Of a stretch of DNA of 9,217 nt, positions 1 through 5,170 are shown piece after piece. A program made the translations under genes and the position numbers. The notes beneath the pieces are model-generated. The model had not been told where the DNA came from and ran no database searches. It was given only the letters and a program-made list of their open reading frames with translations. Positions within the stretch are counted from its first letter, which is position 1. Each line of letters starts with the position of its first letter. Source of the DNA: an uncultured Oscillospiraceae bacterium (GTDB taxonomy: Bacteria > Bacillota > Clostridia > Oscillospirales > Acutalibacteraceae); the NCBI GenBank assembly GCA_900552925.1, contig USBH01000053.1:1-9217 (forward strand), in the 5' to 3' direction.

Positions 1-2
1 GC

Positions 3-317
3 CTGGAGCTGCCTTCTCTGGTGCTGATGGAGCAGCTCCGCACCATTGATAAAAGGCGGCTGGAAACGTACATCGGACATCTGGAGGAACAGCATATTCG
101 CCGGCTCAACCGCGCCCTGGCTGTCAGCGTGGGATTGATCGAAGAAACACCCCCAAATTTAATCATGTGCCTTTGTCCGGCCTGTGCCAACAACTTCTAC
201 GGCACAGGCTCTTATTATTTGCGCAGGGTTCACCCTGGCCGGGTGGAAAAGGACATCTGCACTTACTGCGGCCAGCGGCCCGGTTTTGACTATGAAGTGG
301 TCAAGAGGCACCAATGA
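3..317 (+). CDS. PemK/MazF-family toxin, C-terminal part, with cysteine-rich tail (5' partial)
   Basis: The frame is open through the left edge of the window (codons from base 3), so the N-terminus is missing. The first 45 or so residues match the end of PemK/MazF endoribonuclease toxins: a stretch on the pattern L-x-Q-x-R-T-I-D-K-x-R-L, then Y-I-G-H-L and a helix ending A-V-S-V-G-L. MazF toxins normally stop there. This one continues for about 60 residues with a cysteine cluster, C-x-C-x2-C encoded at 168-185 and C-x2-C at 258-269, which looks like a small zinc-ribbon. The stop codon overlaps the next start (ATGA, 314-317), suggesting translational coupling. Family knowledge: MazF toxins cleave mRNA and are usually paired with an upstream antitoxin, which would lie outside the window. 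The catalytic N-terminal residues cannot be checked. The toxin assignment is fairly firm; the tail's function is unknown. Confidence 0.78.
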   Translation: MELPSLVLMEQLRTIDKRRLETYIGHLEEQHIRRLNRALAVSVGLIEETPPNLIMCLCPACANNFYGTGSYYLRRVHPGRVEKDICTYCGQRPGFDYEVVKRHQ

Positions 318-499
318 GTAGGGGGCAGCCTATGGAGATCGTATTCCATACCGGGAAAGACAGCGAGCAATCCCTGCGCCAGTTCGCTGAAAAACGCGCC
401 GAGTTCCTCGTTCGTGAATTGAGGGACTTTAGCGCAGAAGAATTAAAAGCATTGCTTTCTACATTGAAAGAAGATAATCGCACCTTTGAGCAAAAATGA
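314..499 (+). CDS. Small hypothetical protein (61 aa), coupled to the MazF-like gene
   Basis: I do not recognise this protein. It is short, charged and probably helical, with no membrane segment and no cysteines. The centre has many Arg, Glu and Leu residues, and the end is rich in Lys and Glu. Its ATG overlaps the stop of the preceding gene in an ATGA arrangement, so the two are probably co-translated. A second in-frame ATG at 332, preceded by a G-rich site at 320-324, is an alternative start. The base use resembles the flanking mobile-element genes. The last codons overlap the proposed -35 box of the recombinase promoter (486-491). Its place between a toxin gene and a recombinase suggests an accessory gene of the element; nothing in the sequence shows a specific role. 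Confidence 0.55.
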   Translation: MSRGQPMEIVFHTGKDSEQSLRQFAEKRAEFLVRELRDFSAEELKALLSTLKEDNRTFEQK

Positions 500-514
500 G
501 GACGTTCCTATAAT
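486..514 (+). promoter_or_regulatory. Probable sigma-A-type promoter for the serine recombinase
   Basis: A -35 box TTGAGC (486-491) and a -10 box TATAAT (509-514) are separated by exactly 17 bases. The -10 box is perfect and the -35 box matches TTGACA at four of six positions. It lies about 50 bases upstream of the recombinase ATG and overlaps the end of the preceding small ORF. Inferred from sequence only. Confidence 0.55.
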
Positions 515-518
515 AATG

Positions 519-538
519 GAGAAAAGGGCGGTTTTCTC
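519..538 (+). promoter_or_regulatory. Inverted repeat at the start of the recombinase leader
   Basis: GAGAAAA (519-525) and TTTTCTC (532-538) form a perfect 7-base inverted repeat around a 6-base G-rich centre. It lies just after the -10 box, about where transcription should begin. It could be an operator or a hairpin in the 5' leader. The sequence does not decide between these. Confidence 0.35.
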
Positions 539-566
539 ACCGTCCTGGAAAGGAGGATATTTGAAT

Positions 567-2780
567 ATGAAACGCAAAGCAAGAATCCAGATGGGAATTG
601 ATGATAGATTGGTGGCCATATATGCGAGAAAATCCCGCATTACAAATAAGGGAGATAGCATTGGTGTTCAGTTTAAGCAAAGTGCCGACTATGCTATCAA
701 CCAGCTTTCTCTATCGGAAGATTACGAATTTGCCCGGTATGAGGACAAAGGCTTAAGTGGTTACTATTCCGACCGCCCAGATTTTCAAAGGCTACTCCGG
801 GACATTGAGATGGGGAAAATCAAGGCTGTGGCCTGTTACAAATTAGACCGAATCAGCCGTAAAACTTCCGACCTCATGCGGCTTCTGGAATACTTTGAGC
901 GTCACGATGTGACGCTTTTGGTCTGCTCCAACAATATCAATACGCGGATCAGCACATCCAAAATCATCATCCAGGTGCTGGCCATTATCGCAGAATTTGA
1001 ACGCGATATTCTAACTGAACGTATCCAGGATAACTTGATGGAGCTGGCAAAAGATGGGCGCTGGCTGGGAGGCAAAACACCGACCGGCTTTTCTTCCCAA
1101 CGTGTGACAACGGGAAGTGGAAAAAATAAGAGTGCCATTAGCTTTCTCGTCCCTGTGCAGGAAGAAAAAGAGATTGTATTGGAAATCTACAGCACCTTCT
1201 GGGAGACACGTTCTCTCTTGCAGACGGCAAATATCATCAGTGAGAAATATGAAACGAAGCATGGCGCGAAGTTTACCACATCCACCATCCGGCTGATTCT
1301 GCGGAATCCAATCTACTGCGTGGCAGATGAATATTCCTACAACTATTTTCTGGAGCATGACGGGAACCTGTTTGGAGAACCGTCCGACTTTGATGGTCAG
1401 CATGGGCTTACTGCTTATAATAAGACCGACCAGATGAAAGTTGAGGATGAGGATTCCACCTTTTTCAATCCCAAATTCTCACAGCTTCTTACCAGGAAAC
1501 CCATTAGTGAATGGATTGTTTCTGTGGGTCGCCATGAGGGATTTATCAGCTCCCGGAAATGGGTGGAAACACAAAATATGCTGGATGAGATTGCAGAAAA
1601 GTATAACCGGCCCCATAGAAAAACCAATGCTTTGTTGTCCGGCTTAATGTATTGCCCTATTTGCGGAAAACGGCTGCGTGTACTGCCAGAATCCAATCGC
1701 TGGACGAATGGCAAGCCCCGCTTCAAGTATGCCTGCCCTGGGGTGAGGGCAAAGGAATGTACCTTCAAAGGGGTTGAGGGTGTAACGCTTGATGAATTTG
1801 TTATCCACTCACTCTCCAGCCTGCAAGAAGAACATTCCGACTATTACCGGCAACTTTTGGAGAACAGGGTTGCCAGCATGATCCGTACTGACCAAAGCGA
1901 GAAAGAGTACCAGGAAACCAAAAAGGCTATTGAACGCTTAAATGCGGATATTGCCGCACAGGTACGAAATCTGCGTGAGGCAGATGACGCCCTTAAACGC
2001 TTCATCCAGGATGATATAAAGGAATTGACGGACGAGCTGGCAAAGTGCGAAGCTGCGCTGCGCCGAATGGAGGATACTCAATCTGAAAATCAGTATCTCG
2101 TCCATGAACTGAATGGCATGAAAAAAAGGCTGCTGTCCTTTGAGGAGTTTGCAAAGGACGCACAGCCTGAAGCTCTGTTTACTTTAGTTCATTCGATTGT
2201 TGACCGAATTTATATTACTACTGATGGCACCAAACAGAAATGCCAGGTATATATCAAAGGCTGCGCCACGGAGGATTATTCCGACGTACTCGGCGCAGCC
2301 GGGTACATAGAGGAAGAACCCCTGTTGCCGGTGGTGTCGTATATGCCGCCAATGTGTGATTTAGATTACTATAGCATTCGCACCGAAGTACAGGAGGAAA
2401 GTGTTCTACAAAGAAAAGAGACGAGAGGTAGGAAAAATACTGAGAACACTTTGCGAATGGAAAAAGATAAAAATCGTGGAAGCAGAAGTATGTCCCGATC
2501 ATGTACATATGCTGGTAGAAATACCACCGAAAGTAGCGATATCAAGCTTTATGGGATATCTCAAAGGGAAAAGCAGCCTGATGATCTACGAAAAGTATCC
2601 GGAGCTGAAATACAAATATCGGAATCGGGAATTTTGGTGCAGAGGATATTACGTGGACACGGCAGGGAAAAATGCAAAGAAGATACAAGAATATATTCAA
2701 AACCAATTAGAAGAAGACAAAGCAGGGGAACAGCTGACGATGGGAAACTTCTAAAAGACTCGTTTACGAGTAGCAAGTAA
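567..2780 (+). CDS. Large serine recombinase with out-of-frame IS200-derived C-terminal tail
   Basis: This is a site-specific recombinase of the large serine (TndX/TnpX-like) class, which integrates and excises mobile elements through a serine-DNA covalent intermediate. I start it at ATG 567, 10 bases after AGGAGG (551-556); the frame stays open upstream but without a comparable RBS. Residues 15-165 are the resolvase domain, with the nucleophile Ser23 in YARKSR and active-site arginines in DRISR (Arg95, Arg98). A recombinase domain follows (about 170-350), then a zinc ribbon with Cys363, Cys366, Cys390 and Cys398, and a coiled coil at about 440-530. Recognisable recombinase sequence ends near residue 600 (base 2370). 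The last 130 or so residues read the downstream tnpA remnant in another frame and are not native. The catalytic parts look intact, so function may be retained. It is probably the integrase of the element in bases 1-2890. Confidence 0.9.
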   Translation: MKRKARIQMGIDDRLVAIYARKSRITNKGDSIGVQFKQSADYAINQLSLSEDYEFARYEDKGLSGYYSDRPDFQRLLRDIEMGKIKAVACYKLDRISRKTSDLMRLLEYFERHDVTLLVCSNNINTRISTSKIIIQVLAIIAEFERDILTERIQDNLMELAKDGRWLGGKTPTGFSSQRVTTGSGKNKSAISFLVPVQEEKEIVLEIYSTFWETRSLLQTANIISEKYETKHGAKFTTSTIRLILRNPIYCVADEYSYNYFLEHDGNLFGEPSDFDGQHGLTAYNKTDQMKVEDEDSTFFNPKFSQLLTRKPISEWIVSVGRHEGFISSRKWVETQNMLDEIAEKYNRPHRKTNALLSGLMYCPICGKRLRVLPESNRWTNGKPRFKYACPGVRAKECTFKGVEGVTLDEFVIHSLSSLQEEHSDYYRQLLENRVASMIRTDQSEKEYQETKKAIERLNADIAAQVRNLREADDALKRFIQDDIKELTDELAKCEAALRRMEDTQSENQYLVHELNGMKKRLLSFEEFAKDAQPEALFTLVHSIVDRIYITTDGTKQKCQVYIKGCATEDYSDVLGAAGYIEEEPLLPVVSYMPPMCDLDYYSIRTEVQEESVLQRKETRGRKNTENTLRMEKDKNRGSRSMSRSCTYAGRNTTESSDIKLYGISQREKQPDDLRKVSGAEIQISESGILVQRILRGHGREKCKEDTRIYSKPIRRRQSRGTADDGKLLKDSFTSSK

Positions 2781-2781
2781 C
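2371..2781 (+). pseudogene. IS200-family transposase remnant (tnpA), 5'-deleted and frameshifted
   Basis: Read in the frame of base 2401, this encodes most of an IS200/IS605-type HUH transposase, the single-strand 'cut and paste' Y1 enzyme. Similarity begins near 2371 with a decayed version of the usual F-A-P-K-Y-R-R-K start. It continues through the HUH pair H-V-H at 2500-2508, the S-S-F-M-G-Y-L-K-G-K block and F-W-x-x-G-Y-Y, to the catalytic tyrosine in I-Q-E-Y-I-Q-N-Q (codon 2692-2694). About 15-20 N-terminal residues and any start codon are missing; a TAG lies in frame at 2362. The frame stops at 2752-2754. Shifting by one base there restores the family's usual ending, D-x-F-T-x-S-K, up to the TAA at 2778-2780, so a C-terminal frameshift is also likely. 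It overlaps the 3' end of the recombinase frame. It is not expected to be active. Confidence 0.82.
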
Positions 2782-2859
2782 AAACTTTTCGCGGCTGCCA
2801 GATCGTACCAACGTGACGTGACACGTGCCGCTAGTAATATAGGGCTTTGCCCGCATATG

Positions 2860-2889
2860 AAATACCCCCGGCTTCGCCGGGGGATATTT
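2860..2889 (+). repeat. Terminal hairpin of the IS200 remnant
   Basis: CCCCCGGC (2865-2872), loop TTC, and GCCGGGGG (2876-2883) form a perfect 8-bp stem. It is extended by AAATA (2860-2864) pairing with TATTT (2885-2889) across one unpaired A at 2884. A stem with a single bulged base is typical of TnpA-binding hairpins at IS200/IS605 ends. It might also slow transcription leaving the element, but there is no long U-run. Confidence 0.65.
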
Positions 2890-2945
2890 ATTCTGCGGTA
2901 AACGATTCGTAGAGTGTGAAACGGGGGAAATCGACGGGCGATCGG

Positions 2946-2974
2946 TTGCAAACCGGCGGGCCGGCGGCTAGAAT
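2946..2974 (+). promoter_or_regulatory. Probable promoter of the XRE-type regulator gene
   Basis: TTGCAA (2946-2951) and TAGAAT (2969-2974) are 17 bases apart. Transcription would begin near 2981, right at the ribosome-binding site AGGAGG (2982-2987), giving a very short leader. It is the first regulatory site in the chromosomal part, about 60 bases after the mobile remnant. Confidence 0.5.
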
Positions 2975-2996
2975 AGAGGGCAGGAGGTGTCGGTTT

Positions 2997-3485
2997 ATGG
3001 ATGCTGAAAAATTCGGCGCGTTCATCGCGGCGGCGCGGAAGGAGAAAAATATGACGCAGAAGGCGCTGGCCGGGAAGCTGCACGTCACGGATAAGGCCGT
3101 CAGCCGCTGGGAGCGCGGGCTCGGCTTTCCGGATATCCACACGATTGAGCCGCTCGCCGAGGCGCTCGGGGTCAGCCTTCTGGAGCTGCTCCACGCCGAG
3201 CGGGAGACGGCGGCGCCGGACGCCGGGGCCGACCGCGCGGCGGCGGATGCGGTCGGCTTCTTCAAGGCGGCGTACGGCCGCCGCCTGCACCGCCCGGATT
3301 ACGAAAAGGCCGTGCTGCGGGCGATTCAGGTCATCGCGGTGATCTTCATGCTGGGCTGCGTGTTCATACGCAACCAGATGCACATGCGCGTGCCGCTCTG
3401 GTACACCGTCGCGGGCGGCGCCGTGCTCGTGCCGCTTGTGATTTCCTACGTCGTGCTCCGGCGCCGGAACGAAAAGGACGCGTGA
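2997..3485 (+). CDS. XRE-family helix-turn-helix protein with two C-terminal membrane segments
   Basis: A 162-residue protein starting at ATG 2997, 9 bases after AGGAGG (2982-2987). Residues 5-62 are a Cro/CI-type helix-turn-helix: R-K-E-K-N-M-T-Q-K-A-L-A, then the recognition helix V-T-D-K-A-V-S-R-W-E-R-G, then F-P-D-I-H-T-I-E-P-L-A-E-A-L-G-V-S. This is a common form in Clostridia. An acidic, alanine-rich linker (about 65-85) leads to two hydrophobic segments at about 107-124 and 135-154, separated by a short loop with Met and His. It is therefore probably a membrane-anchored DNA-binding protein, with the HTH domain in the cytoplasm. It has its own promoter and no partner on the same strand within its transcription unit, so its target is unknown. 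Autoregulation is common in this family but no operator is evident here. Confidence 0.85.
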   Translation: MDAEKFGAFIAAARKEKNMTQKALAGKLHVTDKAVSRWERGLGFPDIHTIEPLAEALGVSLLELLHAERETAAPDAGADRAAADAVGFFKAAYGRRLHRPDYEKAVLRAIQVIAVIFMLGCVFIRNQMHMRVPLWYTVAGGAVLVPLVISYVVLRRRNEKDA

Positions 3486-3501
3486 ACGGGCCGCACAGGG
3501 C

Positions 3502-3530
3502 TTGCAGCCGCTCCCGCGCAGCGGTATAAT
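3502..3530 (+). promoter_or_regulatory. Promoter of the truncated Nudix gene
   Basis: TTGCAG (3502-3507) and a perfect TATAAT (3525-3530) with a 17-base spacer. It lies 75 bases before the proposed TTG start and just after the HTH gene ends at 3485. The leader from about 3537 is GC-rich. Confidence 0.65.
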
Positions 3531-3604
3531 AAAGGGGAAGCATTGCCTGCCGACGGGGCCGGACCGGGCCTGTGGGCGGAGACAGAACCGAGGGAGTGGC
3601 TGCA

Positions 3605-3784
3605 TTGAAAACATGCGAGGTTTTCCCCGCGAACACGCTGGGGGAGTACAAATTCGTCGTGATCCTTTCGCACGTGGACGGCAAATACCTGCTGAGCCGC
3701 CACCGGGCGCGCACGACATGGGAGACGCAGGGCGGGCACATCGCCCCCGCGCTGTTCGCCTATGAGGCGGAGCAGAGGGCGTGA
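3605..3784 (+). pseudogene. Nudix hydrolase with internal deletion (59 aa left; Nudix box missing)
   Basis: The product begins like clostridial Nudix hydrolases that act on nucleoside diphosphate-linked substrates: K-T-C-E-V-F-P-A, a beta strand around F-V-V-I-L, L-L-S-R-H-R, then T-T-W-E-T-Q-G-G-H-I. In an intact member the box G-x5-E-x7-R-E-x2-E-E-x-G would follow at once and the protein would run to about 135-145 residues. Here G-G-H-I-A-P is followed by A-L-F-A-Y-E-A-E-Q-R-A and a stop. That tail resembles the family's usual C-terminus, so about 80 residues seem to have been lost in frame. The start is TTG 3605, 8 bases after an AGGGAG site at 3591-3596; GTG 3572 is the alternative. Without the metal-binding glutamates it cannot be a Nudix enzyme. 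Promoter and terminator are intact, so it may still be expressed. Confidence 0.72.
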
Positions 3785-3790
3785 AAGGCG

Positions 3791-3826
3791 AACGGCCTGC
3801 CGTATTCGGGCGGCGGGCCGTTTTTT
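3791..3826 (+). terminator. Rho-independent terminator after the Nudix remnant
   Basis: AACGGCC-T-GCCG (3791-3802) pairs with CGGC-G-GGCCGTT (3811-3822) through a 12-bp stem with one T-G wobble and an 8-base loop. It ends in a run of six T (3821-3826) on the plus strand. There is no matching T-run for the minus strand, so it appears to serve only the plus-strand gene. Confidence 0.85.
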
Positions 3827-3920
3827 AATATCTCAAAAACATTTTTCCAGCAATTCCATAACAGCCCCGGTGCAGAATTTCGTCAGAAAACGACGGAAAG
3901 GGCTGCGAAGAAAAGACGCG
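3827..3920. other. Intergenic gap downstream of the PLP-enzyme gene
   Basis: The 94 bases between the plus-strand terminator and the stop codon of the minus-strand PLP-enzyme gene hold no convincing gene. I see only a weak 4-bp hairpin (GTC/GAC-type, about 3880-3895) and no strong minus-strand terminator. Confidence 0.4.
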
Positions 3921-5021
3921 TCAGCGCCGCGCGTCGACGGTCCAGCGGCCGGTGATCCTGCCGTTTTCCGCGACGAGCGCCGCGCTGTACAGCGATGTCG
4001 TCGGGCAGATGTGCGTCGGGAGCACGTAGAAGACGGCGCCGATCGCCGGGCGCTCGGCTTCGTGGCCGGGCAGCATGCGGTACGTCCAGTGCTCCTCGCT
4101 CTGGAAAAGCGCTTCGGCGTTTTCAAGGCCGACGACAACGCCGCGCGCGCCGGCAGGGTCGCTCGCAATGCCCTTGCAGCCGAGGTCGAGCGTGAAAACG
4201 CCGTCCGCGGGGTGGCTGACGACGCGCGTCAGCACAGCGGCCGCCGGGGTAAAGGGCAGGTCGGGGTAGCCCGCGCTGTAGCCGGCGTCCCAGAGGAACA
4301 CCGTGCCCGGCGAGAGAAAAACGTCCGGGTTGGCGGCGTGGCAGGGGAAGGACGGGCTGCCGCCCGCGATGATTGCCGGGATCTCGACGCCGTCGGCCTC
4401 GAGGCGGTCGAGCGCGTCGGCGATGGCGGCGACCATTTCGGCGACCTCGGCCTCGCGCTCGAGCAGGTCTGTCGTGTGCACATGCCCGTCGTAGCAGTGC
4501 AGGCCGCTGAAGCGCAGCGCCTGCAGCGGGCCGATGGCGCGCATGAAATCGTACAGCCGGGCGGTCTCGACGCCGGTGCGGTTCATGCCCATGTTGACGT
4601 CGACGAAGAAGCCGAACGAAGCGCCGCGGCGCGCGGCCTCGCTGTCGAGCGCAAGGAGGCAGGGGCGGTCGTCGGCGAGCGCGTAGAACTGCGCCTGCGG
4701 GTATTGCAGCACGAGCGACACGAAGGCCGCGACTGCCGGGCCGACGAGCGGATAGGCGAGCAGGATGTGCTCGGCCCCGGCCTGCGCCGTCATCTCGGCC
4801 TCGGCGAGCGTCGCGCACTTGAAGCGGCGGATGCCCATTTCCATCTGCATCTCGAGCATCGCGCGCATCTTGTGCGATTTCACATGCGGCCAAAGGCGCG
4901 CCGCGCCGCCCGCGATCTCGATCGTGCGCCGCGTGTTTTCGCGGATTTTGTCGGCGTAGTAGATCAGCGCGGGGGAAAGGATCTCGTTTTCGTTTTCAAT
5001 TCGGTATTGTTCAGCCTGCAT
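3921..5021 (-). CDS. PLP-dependent fold-III enzyme, D-threonine aldolase / D-serine dehydratase-like
   Basis: A 366-residue protein, full length for the alanine-racemase-fold family that includes D-threonine aldolase and DSD1-type D-serine dehydratase. The N-terminal barrel carries the PLP lysine in P-H-V-K-S-H-K (Lys48). Further barrel motifs are F-V-D-V-N-M-G-M-N-R-T-G (139-150), G-L-H-C-Y-D-G-H-V-H (173-182) and the glycine-rich phosphate site A-G-G-S-P-S-F (219-225). The C-terminal domain has P-T-H-I-C-P-T (335-341), whose His337 and Cys339 are the divalent-metal ligands of this family. Known members cleave beta-hydroxy D-amino acids to glycine plus aldehyde, or dehydrate D-serine to pyruvate and ammonia; motifs alone do not separate these. 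Start ATG 5021 lies 7 bases after AGGAGG (complement of 5029-5034). It is divergent from the D-aminoacylase gene and has its own strong promoter. Cytoplasmic. Confidence 0.88.
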   Translation of the reverse strand: MQAEQYRIENENEILSPALIYYADKIRENTRRTIEIAGGAARLWPHVKSHKMRAMLEMQMEMGIRRFKCATLAEAEMTAQAGAEHILLAYPLVGPAVAAFVSLVLQYPQAQFYALADDRPCLLALDSEAARRGASFGFFVDVNMGMNRTGVETARLYDFMRAIGPLQALRFSGLHCYDGHVHTTDLLEREAEVAEMVAAIADALDRLEADGVEIPAIIAGGSPSFPCHAANPDVFLSPGTVFLWDAGYSAGYPDLPFTPAAAVLTRVVSHPADGVFTLDLGCKGIASDPAGARGVVVGLENAEALFQSEEHWTYRMLPGHEAERPAIGAVFYVLPTHICPTTSLYSAALVAENGRITGRWTVDARR

Positions 5022-5050
5022 GGCATGGCCTCCTCACAGCGTTTGCCCCA

Positions 5051-5079
5051 AGTATACGCTGCCGGCCCCGCCGTGTCAA
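5051..5079 (-). promoter_or_regulatory. Strong promoter of the PLP-enzyme gene (minus strand)
   Basis: On the minus strand TTGACA (complement of 5074-5079) and TATACT (complement of 5051-5056) are 17 bases apart. The -35 box is perfect and the -10 box has one mismatch. It lies about 30 bases upstream of ATG 5021 and faces away from the deacylase promoter, leaving 25 bases between the two -35 boxes. Confidence 0.8.
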
Positions 5080-5104
5080 GCCGCCGCTTTTCCCCGCGCG
5101 TCCC

Positions 5105-5133
5105 TTGACTTTTCGGTTTGTATCCAGTATAGT
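5105..5133 (+). promoter_or_regulatory. Promoter of the deacylase-ridA unit
   Basis: TTGACT (5105-5110) and TATAGT (5128-5133) with a 17-base spacer; each box is one base from consensus. Transcription would start near 5140, about 30 bases before ATG 5171. With the minus-strand promoter at 5051-5079 it makes a compact divergent control region. Confidence 0.78.
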
Positions 5134-5152
5134 GAAATGGAATTCGGATACA
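5119..5152. promoter_or_regulatory. Candidate operator: inverted repeat flanking the -10 box
   Basis: TGTATCC (5119-5125) and GGATACA (5146-5152) are perfect 7-base inverted repeats 20 bases apart. They bracket the -10 box and the expected start point of the deacylase promoter. That position suits a repressor site. No regulator gene of a typical D-amino-acid type lies in the window, so the ligand and protein are unknown. Confidence 0.4.
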
Positions 5153-5170
5153 GTGCGGGGAGGCGGTTGC

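Larger units (their letters stand above)
2371..2890 (+). mobile_element. IS200-type insertion sequence remnant, right part with terminal hairpin
   Basis: The block comprises the tnpA remnant plus about 110 bases of non-coding 3' end. That non-coding part includes a small hairpin GGGC-TTT-GCCC (2842-2852) and a strong terminal hairpin (2865-2883). IS200/IS605 elements have no terminal inverted repeats; they end in subterminal hairpins recognised by TnpA, and this layout fits. The left end is absent, so the element was cut when it became joined to the recombinase gene. The right boundary is placed where moderate-GC sequence gives way to GC-rich chromosome. The exact end base is uncertain. Confidence 0.7.

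Noticed and set aside
486..566. Upstream TTG start for the recombinase, adding 27 residues
   Set aside because: The extra residues precede the normal resolvase start, no ribosome site serves it, and it overlaps the promoter. ATG 567 has AGGAGG at good spacing.
443..661. A 72-residue minus-strand ORF with hydrophobic stretches
   Set aside because: It lies opposite the recombinase start and promoter and has no evident ribosome site or family. Probably chance.
2751..3719. A 322-residue minus-strand ORF across the IS end, HTH gene and Nudix remnant
   Set aside because: It spans the composition break, two promoters and an IS hairpin, and has no domain-like sequence.
3762..5108. A 448-residue plus-strand ORF opposite the PLP-enzyme gene
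   Set aside because: Its composition is Arg/Ala/Val/Glu-biased antisense of the PLP enzyme, whose catalytic motifs are clear on the other strand. It also runs across the terminator at 3791-3826.
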